From positions 804,984 to 868,983 of the forward strand of contig JAAOMT010000200.1 in NCBI GenBank assembly GCA_016748015.1: DNA of 64,000 nucleotides, written 5' to 3'. Shown piece by piece: positions 11,855 to 23,315 of this stretch. The notes beneath the pieces are model-generated. The model was given only the letters and a program-made list of their open reading frames with translations. It had not been told where the DNA came from and did no database searches. Every line of letters begins with the position of its first letter. Within the stretch, counting starts at the first letter, position 1. This DNA comes from Geosiphon pyriformis. Its lineage: Eukaryota > Glomeromycota > Glomeromycetes > Archaeosporales > Geosiphonaceae. A program made the translations under genes and the position numbers.

Positions 11855-12640
11855 TCCACCTCTTCATCTAAAGCATTTAGCAAATTAATTAGGTTCTTTG
11901 AAACTTTGTAAAATTTTGCGATGCCCTTTTCTAAGTACAATCATATTCTCATTTGTAAATATTTCATGATTTATGCTAGTGATTTATGTATTAATAGTTC
12001 AAAATACAAAAATGATTTTCAAAGCCAGCATTAATTCTTAAACATTGTTTAATTGAAATTAAAACTGAATTCATAATCGAAAGAAATTTTGCTTTTATAT
12101 TTTAATGAAGGTTAGTATAATGAAAATTCTTTAATACTAGCAACCAGTAAAAGAAGACTAATTTGGAATTGAATATTGGTAAAACTGATAAATTTGGGTA
12201 ATAAATTATTTTCGAAAAACTAGCCCTTATAATCAGTTATTAACTAATGTTATTTTAAGTCACCAATCACTTTTTCTTTTTTTTTCTTATAATTTATGAT
12301 ATCTTAAAATGCTTTTGATAAGGCTATCAGTCAAAAAAAATAATCAAAATAGCCATTATTTTTCTGCTTTTATATATACTAGTTTTATATATTTATGGTT
12401 AATATCAAATAAAGATGTTTTTTTTCGTGAGATTTATAAATTTGTATTTATTCATAATTTAAAGCTATCGGTTGAAATTTGTGTTTTCGGAAAATCAGAT
12501 TATGACCTAAAAGATATGAGAGTTTATGCCCCTTATTGTAGATTACAGAGATATTTAATTAATCATTTTGATAAAATATGACGCCTAAATTAAAACCTAC
12601 ACATTCCTAATTAAAACTTAATATTACTATGTCCAATTTA
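11855..12640. other. intergenic, no convincing gene
   Basis: A+T-rich. One open stretch at 12309-12581 (+, starts MLLIRLSVKKNN) has low-complexity Ile/Phe/Asn-rich composition typical of chance frames in this DNA, with no neighbour or motif support. Confidence 0.45.
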
Positions 12641-12649
12641 GATAATATA

Positions 12650-12800
12650 AGAGAATAAGCCGTAAACCGGCTCATTTTTAGTAAGATAGAGAAAAAGAAT
12701 GTTACGAGCACCATTAATATCCCTATCAAGCTCTATTTTGCATGTGGGGGCACAACAAATACCATAAGAATTGACTAAATTGAGAGCCGCCTATTGAATT
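12650..12800 (-). pseudogene. Fanzor/TnpB-type nuclease C-terminal remnant
   Basis: On the - strand 12790-12660 reads NLVNSYGICCAPTCKIELDR followed directly by DINGARNILFLYL. The pattern C-x2-C, then (I/E)LDRDINGARNI, is the hallmark of the C-terminal zinc finger and RuvC-III block of TnpB nucleases and their eukaryotic Fanzor relatives, the D of DRDxNxARN being the last catalytic acid. The upstream CxxC and RuvC-I/II blocks are not found; stops break the frame just upstream (about 12795). So this is the tail of a degenerate element, not an active nuclease. Fungal Fanzors are known; assignment to a Fanzor subgroup is not possible from so little. Confidence 0.6.
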
Positions 12801-13100
12801 CTTGAGCAGGTTAGAGTCATATTTTTTAATCATTACATACTGCTCCAATTTAAAAGACACTAGTCAAAGGACATTAGTTTAATATTGAAATCTTACATCT
12901 AATTTTTAATAATGTTCCTATTTTACATTTCATTTTGTTTCTTTCAAGTTCCTGATATACAGCAAATTAAAAACTAGATTTTTTTTTGAATTCTGAAATT
13001 CATTTCTGCCAAAGTAAAAGGAGCTTAACTTATTGCTTTAATCTTTAATTTCAAGAATAGAAGCCTTAAGTACACTCAATAGAGTACTAACGAGGCTAAA
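12801..13100. other. spacer between Fanzor remnant and inverted repeat arm B
   Basis: No coding signal. The first two CxxC residues of the Fanzor finger might have lain here but are not readable. Confidence 0.35.
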
Positions 13101-13396
13101 TAAGAAATGTTATTTTACCTATTATCCATTGACACGATTGAGTGACCCCTTTGAAAAAAAAATTGCTTTCGAATTAATAATTGTACAGATATAAAGGTCG
13201 CTGATAAAACGCAAAATTTATTTAAAAATCACGTTATAAAGCGTGAAATTTCATTTTGTACAGCATTATCATCAGTGTTTCCTTACTTAATAAGATATAT
13301 ATATATTTCCTAAGATCAAGATTTATTTGGTAACATTGAACTAATGAAATACCCTGAATTTTTGTAGATATAGCTGCTTTCCTGTATGTTGTACAT

Positions 13397-13516
13397 NNNN
13401 NNNNNNNNNNNNNNNNNNNNNNNNNNNNNNNNNNNNNNNNNNNNNNNNNNNNNNNNNNNNNNNNNNNNNNNNNNNNNNNNNNNNNNNNNNNNNNNNNNNN
13501 NNNNNNNNNNNNNNNN
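13397..13516. other. assembly gap (120 N)
   Basis: Exactly 120 N bases inside arm B. The corresponding stretch of copy 2 (about 33504-33664, between AATTCATATAA and ACAACATACAGGAAAGCAG) is about 160 bases, so the true gap is probably near that size and non-coding. Confidence 0.95.
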
Positions 13517-14636
13517 TTATATGAATTGGTTAAAAGATGATTTAGAAATTTCTTCAAAACCTTTGGATTGGTTTGTTTTAAACATAATCCACCAGATAAG
13601 CATTTATCCTGCAAGTTTAACTTGTTATATTTACATTTCTTCGTTCAGAATGGCCAAAATTAAAGTTCAAAATTTCTGGTAGTCAATTTTTTTTTGACCT
13701 CGAGTATCAACATTATGACTTTTTAGAATTTTTTTAACCCAAAAAAAATTCTCAAACTTTTTTTCTAAATTATAATAATTAGATTTAATATTTTAAAGAT
13801 TCGAATAATTCTGTGCATTTTCTAGCAAAACTGCAGAATGTCATTAAAGAAGTTCACAAATTGTTTAAATATCAAGATTAAAACTAATGTTTCTTCTTCG
13901 AATTTAAATTCAAATTCGAAAGTGATGACATTAAAGCAAAATTTTATGTTTCCAAGATAATTAAAAATATTGTAATATGCAGTTTCTTTTCACAAATTTA
14001 TAATATTCTTAAAAAATATTTGATAAGCCAGACTCTTTAATGGGCTAAAAATAAATGAGTTTTCAAAATATTCACCTCTAAAATTAGAATTGCATATTAT
14101 TTTGAGTAGGTAGGATAGCAGGGTTTATGTGGACTGTGGAGAGCAATTTGAAGTACTTTTAAGATTTGCAACAGAAAGCTAACTTCGAAGGGTGTTGTAG
14201 CCAAGAAGTATCAGAATGAATTTTGACAAACAAAAAAAGGCCAGCGTGTCAACAGAATTGATAAAAACTCAGATGTTATGAACAAAATTAAAACAGTTCT
14301 TAGTCACAATAAAATTATGGGCGCTAATTCGGTTCAAAACTATATATTGATATTAAATTACTTCATTGATTGATTGATTTTATTTTGGAAAAAAAATTCC
14401 ATTAGCCCAGGCATATTTTGAAGAATGTAAAATTAACTATTAATTTTTTAATTATTGATATATTGTTACTAACTTATTTTTAAAATTCAAATTTCGAATT
14501 CAGTGTTAATTGTTACGCATGAAGTAACTCTATAGTAATACTTAAATAAGAAAATCAGTCTTAAGAAATCTTCCGATCAACAAAACAAGAAGAGTGATTT
14601 GGGACTTTGAAATCTAAGAAGATTTTTTCAAGTCGG

Positions 14637-16294
14637 TCAAGTAGATGAGTCTACTTTAGCTTCTTCGAATTTTGTGGATGTTACAACAATTGTTGTCATG
14701 TTTTGATCCTCTAATAATGACTTTTTTTGTTGATGTTTGAATCCTTCATTCACAAAGAATTGAATTGCATTTATCGTTCTGAAATATTTTATTTAAGATG
14801 GTCAAGGTAGAATTTGTTAAAACAATTGAACGAAGTAAATAATAATAATAATTTCGAAAACTTTACGTACCCGTTAATGTTGCATGCTATCACAAAAAGT
14901 ATATGTAAACCTAAATATTCACTTCTCTTTAAAAAGGTGTAAAATCAGTGAAAGATTGTAAGGTTACTTGAATTACTATTTTGTTGTTTAATTTGAGTTT
15001 GAATTTCAATGAAAAGCCTTACTTTAACCAATGCCATGAAGATAAGCCCGATCGCTACTATCTGTAAAATAAAAGTTGTATATGTTTCAAAGAATATTAA
15101 ACTTTGAAAAAATTTTAGAGCTTTTATGAAATATGTATATTCTTGATTCATTAATTACCAGCTGATATCCGTATAGTAAACAATAACTAAAAATCTTTCG
15201 ATTCACAATTTGTTGAATTCTATTAAGTCGTAATTCTTCGTAATGTTTTATCCCCTTGGTTGATTCTCCATGCTCTAGAGAAAGCTGAACTTGCTGAATT
15301 TTGTTTAGCTTTTTTAATGTTCTTTGATAGCAAAAAAAAATCCAAGACATTGCTGAAAGATGGATGACGATTGTAAACGTGGTCATTCTGTTTAAAGGAT
15401 TTTTTGTAGTTGTGTAACACCTATTCAATGATTTTTTTCAGTTTCAAATTAGTGCATAGCTTAAAAGTTTCTATTCACCTGACTTTGGAGAAAAAATAAA
15501 GAAAAGAACTAAACTCCCTACCCGTATGTCAGTTCCGCCGGAGGACTATTATAAAAGAACGCAGATGATGTACAAAGTATAGGTAATATAATTTGTGGTA
15601 CTAATAATTTCCAATCATTTTTTCCCAAAGAGATTGTTTTATTTCGGCATACTAAAAATAATTCATTCACACCATAACATAAAATGTGAGAAAAAAGGGT
15701 GTTTGCTTCAAAGAATAAAGTTTATTTAATCATGGTGATTAAAATCTTGAAATTACCTCTTAAATATGTGAATGTGGCAACTGAAACTAATATAGCTAAG
15801 TCCATAGCGAAAGAGCAATAAAATAAATAGGTTAAAATTTTACAAGGCAGTGGTGGCCATAGACGAAGATGTATCAATGGGTAACCCTAAATGAAAAAAT
15901 GAAAGCCAAAAGAGAGTAATATTTATTTGCGGTCCATATGAAATGGTGCAAGTGAAGATCTTTCGATAAGTTATGAATTCTTTACCAGATTAAATAAAAA
16001 TTGGGTATGTGTAAATAGACCTGTAAATTTTGAAATTTTGAAATTTAAAACCTCACATCAATACATTTTCCTGAAATCATAAGCAGAAAACTCACTGCTT
16101 AGGGCTACATATGTAGGCACAGTCAATGACATTGACAATGGAGCTTTATCATTAAGCTTCCAGAACTTATAAACATGAAGAAAAACAAAAAGACATCCGG
16201 TAATTGATATAAATGCCATGCATATCCCGGCTATTGAGACAATTTGTTGTTTCAAGGGGAATTCAGGATCAAAGTCTTGGGGTATTGTGGACAT
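14637..16294 (-). CDS. seven-transmembrane G-protein-coupled receptor-like protein, copy 3, 8 exons
   Basis: Exons on the - strand: 16294-16096, 16020-15986, 15886-15757, 15651-15522, 15420-15159, 15061-15023, 14926-14871, 14778-14637. All junctions are GT/AG and in phase; product 330 residues. Seven hydrophobic helices are visible: TM1 IAGICMAFISITGCLFVFLH, TM2 around LFTHTQFLFNL, TM3 KILTYLFYCSFAMDLAI, TM4 LLVPQIILPILCTSSAFF, TM5 FTIVIHLSAMSWIFFCYQ, a charged loop of about 50 residues, TM6 IFSYCLLYGYQLIVAIGLIF, TM7 LHILFVIACNINGTINAIQF. Cys before TM3 (LPCKI) and Cys in the loop after TM4 (TYGCYTT) fit the conserved receptor disulfide. The TM7 block NGTxNAIQFF resembles the QGFxNAI block of cAMP receptor-like/family B-like fungal receptors. 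No signal peptide. Ligand unknown; G-protein coupling is inference. Confidence 0.8.
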
Positions 16295-16349
16295 TTTCAC
16301 CGAGAATTAGAACTTTTGCAGATATAAAAACAAAAAAGATTTTAAACTG

Positions 16350-16415
16350 TAGCCTTCTATCATTTATTTCAAGAGGTATGTCTATATATATTCGAGTATA
16401 CTCTACTTTTACTAG
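16350..16415 (-). promoter_or_regulatory. conserved 5' leader/TATA-like block of receptor copy 3
   Basis: The block AGTATACTCGAATATATATA followed by CCTCTTGAAATAAATGATA is conserved in all three receptor copies about 60-115 bases before the ATG. It contains a TATATATA stretch and is the best candidate for a core promoter or transcript start region. Function is inferred from conservation and position only. Confidence 0.4.
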
Positions 16416-16629
16416 TCTTGTGTAGATCGAAAGAAGTTTTCAAAATTTCTGTTGTGCCCCCAAATCAAAATTTGTCTAAATTAGATAAGGAGAATAATTG
16501 AAAATTTGATTTAGGGCACGAAACTACATTTCCCAATTGTCAATTGGCAAATTTTGCACAACATTTCTAAATTTGGATTGGATAATTGATTCATGTTCAT
16601 TCAATACCAGATATCGTTTATTGCCAGAA

Positions 16630-19569
16630 ATAATATAAAACATTTTAAACAAACAAATACATAATTCAATATTAACTGTTTTATTCACTATTGTGAAATA
16701 TCAAACACAGATTGGTTTTAAATTTAACAAATTATTCAAAAAATAAAATATTATTTTAAATATTTAATTAAAAACAAGGCTAATTTACTAAAAAAAATTT
16801 TGGCAAATATTATTTATCATTCGAAAATATATACCCAAAAATATTTTAAACAAAAATACAAACTGAGAACAAATTAGCTGGAGAATTAAATATATTAATA
16901 AAAAAATATTATAAATAAATTGTTTTTATATAGCAAATTTAATTTAGAAATAAGCAAATAATTGGGTAGCAATTTTTTAATTAAGCTAATAAAATTAAAA
17001 ACAAATATCATTATTAATTAATTAATTAGTTGGAATATTTGATCTTTTAATTAAACATAATATAACTTTTAGTAAAAACTGTTTTAAATTTGTCAAAAGA
17101 AAAATTGATTTAATTTAACATAAAAATATACTTAAAAAATTTATGCTAACTAATTTATAAGCGGAAAAAATTTGGTTATGTTTTGGACTGTATTTAAGAT
17201 ATAAAAAATATATATTATATAAGCTTTATATTTAGATTAAATAGATGCACATTTAATTTTGTTTAACAAGCTAAAAAGCTTAGGTTGTTTTAAAAATAAG
17301 AAAAGTGAATATAAATTCTTAATTAAAAAAATTTTTTATTCATTTTGGTTAAAAATTAATTTCTAAAAATTGGTATAAAGAGATTTTTAGGCTTTTGCAA
17401 ACTTTTTCATAACAAAACCAAAATAATAGAATTGGTAATTTTTTTAGCAATAAAATTAACAATTAATATGGAAACCAATTGCTAAAACTTGAATTGAGAT
17501 GGAAACTCAAAGCTTGCTAAATTTTATAAAGTTGGTTTTAGTAAATTCTTATGGTATTACTAAGAAAAAACCTGGAAACATTGGTCAAAATTGTTTTTTG
17601 GACATTAATACTTTTGCTCAAGTGGTTAATTCTAAGATTTTGTCATATAAAGACTTTTTTGTTTTAAGTAAAAATTTAAATTTGCCTAATGTAGCATAGT
17701 GTAAACTTGATCGCAATTCACGTTTACTTTAGACATTTACTATGTAGATTGTGAATGGGCTACAATGAAAACAAATTCACTTTGTTTAAAAAATTTCATT
17801 AAAAAATGAATTTTTAAACATAAATTACTAAAGCTTTAACAAGTACACAATCAATGTTTTTTTCTCGGTTTAATGAACCAATGGTTTTCCTTTTTTAATA
17901 AGATCACGTGAAAAATTCTCAATTGGAAGGCAAAATTTGTGACATCAAAAACTTAGTATCACACAACATTATTTACCACAATCATAGCTATTAGGAATAG
18001 AGATATACTTTTAGCTCTTTGTTAGCAAAAGTAAAACTGAATTAAATGATACTACATTTAAAGAATTTACAGCATTTTATTATGAGAATTTTAAAAAATG
18101 TCTACACATTTGTGAATTTCAAAGTGGATGGCTTGTTTATTCACTTGGAACCAGCTTTTTGAACCAATTTTTAAATTATTTTTTGTACTCTTCTCTCTAA
18201 AAACTTTAAATCGTCTAGATTTTGCAACTTATCAGAAACTTTTCTACAATAAAGTTTACCAGACAAAAGATAGGGAAAATATCGTTACATAATAATATAT
18301 TTGGTTATCTGTTAATTAGTAGTCTATTGATATGTTTCCATTCTCGAGTGCAATATGGGTGACACAGCAACTTTTAACATTAAAACTGGATTAAAATTTC
18401 TTGATCTGGAAAAAGCACGTTCCAACAAAAAAAATGTTTGCTTTAATAATACATGTTTTTGGCAAAAATCGTTTTCTTAATTAATTTGTGAAGATATTAA
18501 CCATATTCAGGTTTTGAAAAAAAAATTGATTTTGATTTTTTTTTTGAACTGATGAAAATTTTTTATCCTTAGATCAAAAATTTGTCTTCTTTTCTCTCAA
18601 TTCGAGCAATAAATTCTAAAACAATTAAAAAATATTCATCTGATTGTTTATAAAACTCTGATGAACAATAAAATATTTAAAATCATTTTTTCATCAGCCG
18701 TAAGATGGGGTTATTTTGCCTTAATAAGAGATCAAAGATTTCATGTATTTTCATTTTTTATTTCTGTCCCTGAAAATATAAAAGTTTAAGGCTTCCACTT
18801 TTTTGACAGAGTCAGCTGATGAGAAGCGCTAGCCAGCCTTTAGCCATTTAAAAAGGATTCAAAATTCCCAATCAAATTTATCGCTAGAATATTTTCTTTT
18901 CAATACAAACTATAATTCTATAGTAACCCAAACTCTCAAAACTTTTGTTTTCCAAAATCAGAATTTCATTTTTTCCTGTTTAATTTCTTTAAAATGCTTT
19001 GGTTTGTATAAAGAATTAATAAAATTCGACAGAAAAATATGATGATAAAAATGGGCAAGCAGTTCATCAATTATAAAAAACATCGGCTTCATGATTGTTA
19101 ATTTTTCAATCTTTTCAGAATGTGTGCTGCACAAAGTTCAACGATTTCATTAAAAATGTCACACTATTCGATAATTGTCAATCTCCACTAGTCCCTTATC
19201 AAAAAATGAATTAATTTTTTCAAATTGGTTGTTTCCAAATGGCAAAAGATCATCCGTGGGCAGTAGTTACTCAATTCAGGGCTGCAACATGCAGTTTTAT
19301 TGTCTGAAAAGGCCTTATGTGTAACGATAGACACACACCAAATTTTAAAGATACCAGGTTTATTTTTATTTGTATTTTGTTTCACATCAAAAAGCACGAG
19401 CTTTTCTACTTAGTTTTCCATTCCGACGAAAACAATTCTGTTGATTGGGGGGGAGGGGAAAGGTAAATTTTTGGTTTGGTTTAAATTCGAGTTAAACTTT
19501 ATCCTTTTTTTTTTAAAAGGAATACTTTGTTTGGGAATCTTTCCCAAAACTCTTACCTCAAGTAACAAA
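16630..19569. other. long A+T-rich gene-poor stretch
   Basis: About 2.9 kb with no gene I can support. 16640-17480 is exceptionally A+T-rich. An open stretch at 17499-17699 (+, contains LVNSYGITKKKPGNIGQN) is moderately protein-like but has no start context, splice partners or family. A second at 19188-19397 (-) has mixed composition (CSPELSNYCPRMIFCHLETT) and could be a transposon shard. Neither is called as a gene. Confidence 0.45.
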
Positions 19570-20340
19570 ATGAAATTCATTCCATCCGTTCTCGTTAAAT
19601 TTTCTAATCTAGAAAATTTTCGCTCGTTGTCTCAAATGTCTGAAGATGGAGAGATCGAAAGATTATACAACACATTAGAAAAATGTCTCGAAAAACTGAC
19701 AAAATATAACTACTTTTTACACCATTCATCCGACATCAAAGATACAAACAATACAGCAAGCTTCGCCTCGGAGACAATAAATTTTTCATTCAACATTCGA
19801 AATACAATTACTTCAATAGGCGAAAAACTACATTTACATCTTCCATACTCAAATAGAGCCACATCAAAAAAAGAAAACAGTCATCATGAACGATATATTC
19901 GTCGAAAATACGTACATCATTTTGGCTCATTTGAAGCATTTTTTAATGCATATATTACAAAGTTGGAACAAAAGTATACCAGGAATCTCCCGTTATCCCG
20001 AAATCGACCTGTGGTCATAGAATCTCTTGAGGGAAAAACACCTGAAGAAATCTTGAAATTTTTTGATACATATTCTTATTCAGTGTTAAAAATAGATGCG
20101 ATATATTGGAGGGCAGGTGGTTTACGTGATCATTATTTTGTCAGAAAAGGTGGAACAGTTTTTCTGGAAGGAATTGAAAGAATGCAAGCGAGAGCAGTCC
20201 GCTTTTTAGAACAGTATGATAGAATTATGAAAGGAGCTCCAGATGAAGCTGTAAGAGTCGTTTTAATATCCTCAAAAGAAAGGGAAAAGTTAAGAAAAAA
20301 ATCCAAATCAAAAAAATGGATTAAAGGGAAATTTGGTTAG
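19570..20340 (+). CDS. hypothetical protein, single exon, unknown family
   Basis: I take ATG 19570 (MKFIPSVLVKFSNLENF), giving 256 residues; the frame is open upstream to 19441 but without another ATG. The protein is soluble, basic and probably helical. The N-terminal part (about 20-90) is polar and helical (EIERLYNTLEKCLEKLTKYN). A central block reads KYVHHFGSFEAFFNAYITKL, then VVIESLEGKTPEEILKFFD, YSVLKIDAIYWRAGGLRDHY and GTVFLEGIERMQARAVRFLE. It ends in a strongly basic tail (REKLRKKSKSKKWIKGKFG) that could bind nucleic acid or direct nuclear import. Codon use is consistent with a real gene and there are no internal stops. I do not recognise the family. Confidence 0.7.
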   Translation: MKFIPSVLVKFSNLENFRSLSQMSEDGEIERLYNTLEKCLEKLTKYNYFLHHSSDIKDTNNTASFASETINFSFNIRNTITSIGEKLHLHLPYSNRATSKKENSHHERYIRRKYVHHFGSFEAFFNAYITKLEQKYTRNLPLSRNRPVVIESLEGKTPEEILKFFDTYSYSVLKIDAIYWRAGGLRDHYFVRKGGTVFLEGIERMQARAVRFLEQYDRIMKGAPDEAVRVVLISSKEREKLRKKSKSKKWIKGKFG

Positions 20341-22770
20341 AGCTGTGAAATATACTTAAACTTTTCTCATCCTATCTATCTAACAATTTAACGATAATTA
20401 ATATTCTGGAATTAAACAAATCTTAGAATTATTATAGACAAGATAATTTCTGTAAAATTCATTGCGGCCTATTAGAGAAATTCTTTTGATATTTCAGATA
20501 AAAAAGATTTGAATTGTTAACATCATTGAAAAAAAACCCCAAATTTTTGCATTGAGATTAATGATCACAATCTTTTTTCCAGAAAAGAAATCGATATTTA
20601 AAAACTTTTAAAAAAAAACCCTTTGTATATCAATTGAGGACAAAATACATGTTCTATTTCCAATTCAGATTTTGATTTTTTGCCCAAACAATTAGTCACA
20701 TTTTAAAAGTTTTTTCTGATATTTTTCATCTTATATAAAATCAAATAGTAATCATTGTATGTATATTTATAAATTCAAAATTGGTCCATATTTTTGCTCA
20801 ATATACATGTATAAATAAATTAAAATTAAAATTTGAACAAAATGTTTGATAAATTATGTTATATTATGTTATATTATTGTTATCTTATGATAAATTATGT
20901 TATAAATTATGTTATATTATGATATATTATGTTATCTTATGTTATAAATTATGTTATCTTATGATATATTATGTTATCTTATGATTATTAAATAATTTTT
21001 AACAATTATGTCAACCAAAAATTAAAATGACGATATCACAAAGATTTTATCAAAAATAAAAAAATTGAGCAACAATTTTAACGTTTCCAAGAATTTTTAA
21101 ACACTGTAATAACCTTAAATATTTATTAGAAATCTAATTTTTTAATCTTAAAAATACGATTTTTTAAGAAAAACTTTTTTTGAAAACCTTAAAAATCTTT
21201 GATTGGTGAAAGAAATGAGTATGACTCGTCATATGATAATTAAATATTCTTGAAAAAATGAAAAATTTTACTGATGAATATTTTAATTTTCAAAAATATT
21301 TCAAACTTATCAAAAAAAATTTATTAATAATCAATTGCAAAAATTAATTCATTTTTTTTTTTCGACACTCTTTGTTAATCATCTCGGAATATGGCGGCTA
21401 AAAAAACTTTTTCTAAAAGCGACCTTTATTTATTAAAAATGGAAGAGAAAACTATATCCTGTGCGCTAATTTTATAATGTGTTTATACTCTTTCGAATAT
21501 TTTACAAAATCAATACCCCACATAAAATATTCATCACAAGCTTTATACTTGTTTTTGTGAGATAACTTTATGGGGCAACCCTAATTTTTTCATTGCAACA
21601 TTTATGTTCATTTGGATTTAGATTTTTAATTTATATTTCTCGCGATAAAAAATAGATAATTCTAAATTTATTACGTCCTCTCTATGAAGTTCTTTTGAAT
21701 ATAAAAGTAATCATAATCTTAAAATACTATTTCCAATGCAAGATTAGTGATGGATTTGTTATTTTTGCCTAAGCCACTCCTATAGATTATGCCAATTCTC
21801 GGGATCGAAAACTTAACTTTCTAACAGTTTCATCCATTCAGACTTTGCTCTATAAGTATTGATAAAGAAATTAGAAAGTTCTACGATCTACTGATTGTTC
21901 ATCATTTAAAGTTATTGTAGATCTTTTATTATTTTTATGCACTTATCTTTCAAATGGAACCAGCTAAGCCACTTATTTCTTAAAATTCCGAAAATAATTC
22001 TTGTAATTATATTTTCGATTTGGCGATAATCGCTGACTGCCCAAATTATCTGGACAACCCATATACAATCTTACCAATAATTTTTTTCCAATGCGTATTA
22101 GAATTTAAAATAGTCCAAGAAGGAAGATAAATCAGATAGCGCTCTGCCAATTATGTCCCAATTATGGCGTAAAAATCTTTTGATTCAACTAAAACTTTTT
22201 AAAAATTATTTGATTTCCTGTTTTCGACTCTCTGTCAATAAAGTTTTAATTAATGTTTATGAGGGCAATTCTAAAAAAAAATTACTCATTTAAAAATGGC
22301 TTTATAAACAACTCTTGAAACCGATAAACTCGATGAGTTCATTGGAGGGAATTTGTTAAATCTTTTACTTTTTTATGCAAGAACCCAAAACTGGTTAATA
22401 CTCTTTTGAATAATGACGTTTGGCCACACGATACCATCAAAATACCTGTTTTTCTAGAAATCAAGTTTTTAAGCCGGTTTTTTGGGCTTTGTTTTTTTTA
22501 GGTAAATGAAAATTCATGTGTCATCTAGTTTTTTTAACTTATGATTTGTCTCATCAATTTCAGAAATTTTCTTGGGCAAAAAAAAAGCCCACCTTAAAGA
22601 CCTATCTTATTTTTTATTTTGGAAAATTCCTCAAATGAATCAACCAATCAATTAATCAATTAATCAATCAATCCTTTGAACCACCAAACACTTCAAAAAC
22701 ACGGTGACCAAAAGAAATCTCGAATGTCTATGTAATTTATTTTATTTTTTATTAAGACCACCATAACCCA
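20341..22770. other. intergenic, 2.4 kb
   Basis: No gene recognised on either strand. Includes the tandem repeat at 20840-20995 and an AATC/AATT-type simple repeat near 22635-22673. Confidence 0.5.
20840..20995. repeat. A+T minisatellite (TATGTTATMTTATGATA-type units)
   Basis: Degenerate tandem copies of TTATGTTATATTATG / TTATGTTATCTTATG variants over about 155 bases. Confidence 0.85.
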
Positions 22771-23035
22771 TACTGCCGCTCCGCAGTACAAACAACTACC
22801 TCTCCTAAGGTGCTAAAAATATAATACAAACAAAAGAAAAATTTCTAACTAATGATGAAATCTTACATTTATGTATGTACTGCCACTCTGCAGTACTAAC
22901 CACCACTACCCTCGTACCGTGTAAGAAAAATAAAGAAGCAACTAACCACACTGCCGCTCCGCAGTACAAACAACTACACTCATACCGTGAATTGAAAAAA
23001 CTACTACTAAAACCGATGCTGCCGCTCTGCAGCAT
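22771..23035. repeat. four GC-rich hairpins downstream of the ammonium transporter
   Basis: Four short palindromes stand out from the A+T-rich background: TACTGC-CGCTCC-GCAGTA (22771-22788), GTACTGC-CACTCT-GCAGTAC (22877-22896), ACTGC-CGCTCC-GCAGT (22950-22965) and ATGCTGC-CGCTCT-GCAGCAT (23016-23035). All have a six-base loop. The stem of the fourth differs from the others at positions changed on both sides, so pairing is kept. Between them recur CAAACAACTAC and CTCRTACCGTG blocks, making a degenerate tandem unit of roughly 70-110 bases. On the transporter's sense (-) strand the loop is GGAGCG/AGAGCG. The nearest hairpin is about 280 bases past the transporter stop, so they may lie in its 3' UTR. 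They could equally be a mobile palindromic element. Confidence 0.85.
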
Positions 23036-23315
23036 ATCCAAACGTATGTAAAATACAATATAGTTACAGTAAGAAATAAGAAAATTCATTCTTGCCCTTT
23101 TAACGTGAAGAGAGAAGAGAACCGATATTTTTGACTAAGGGAAAGGAAAAGGTTTAAAATAATTTGAACTTGTGATAGTAAGATTACAAATAATTTCACT
23201 AAATATGTATTCAGATTCGAAGCAAGAATGAATGGGGAAAAATATTTAAGAAAAGAATTAAAGGGGATTTTAAATAAAAATATATAAATTTTTTGTAGTT
23301 CAATTTTTAACATGT

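Larger units (their letters stand above)
13100..16630 (-). repeat. inner inverted-duplication arm B (copy 3 of receptor unit)
   Basis: The - strand matches 30340-33985 (+) almost throughout, including introns, the 1.5 kb behind the receptor, and a shared deletion in the remnant of the Kelch signal-peptide exon (TATCAGCGACC...ACAATTATTAATTCG joined to the GAAAGCAA block). It also matches 49860-53860 more distantly. Very close identity is seen at 13530-14330 against 32700-33500. The shared deletion shows that copies 2 and 3 are each other's closest relatives. The Kelch gene body is absent on this side. Confidence 0.9.

Noticed and set aside
12309-12581. 90-residue open stretch on the + strand
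   Set aside because: Low-complexity composition expected by chance in A+T-rich DNA; no homology between copies, no splice or motif support.
17499-17699. 66-residue open stretch on the + strand
   Set aside because: Somewhat protein-like (GITKKKPGNIGQN) but isolated in very A+T-rich DNA without family or splice partners.
22771-23035. CRISPR array, because hairpin repeats recur at intervals
   Set aside because: Eukaryotic context, only four degenerate copies, uneven spacing and similar rather than unique spacers.
22805-23313. Two open - strand stretches downstream of AMT as genes
   Set aside because: They run through the hairpin repeats and low-complexity DNA in the AMT 3' flank and show no coding character.
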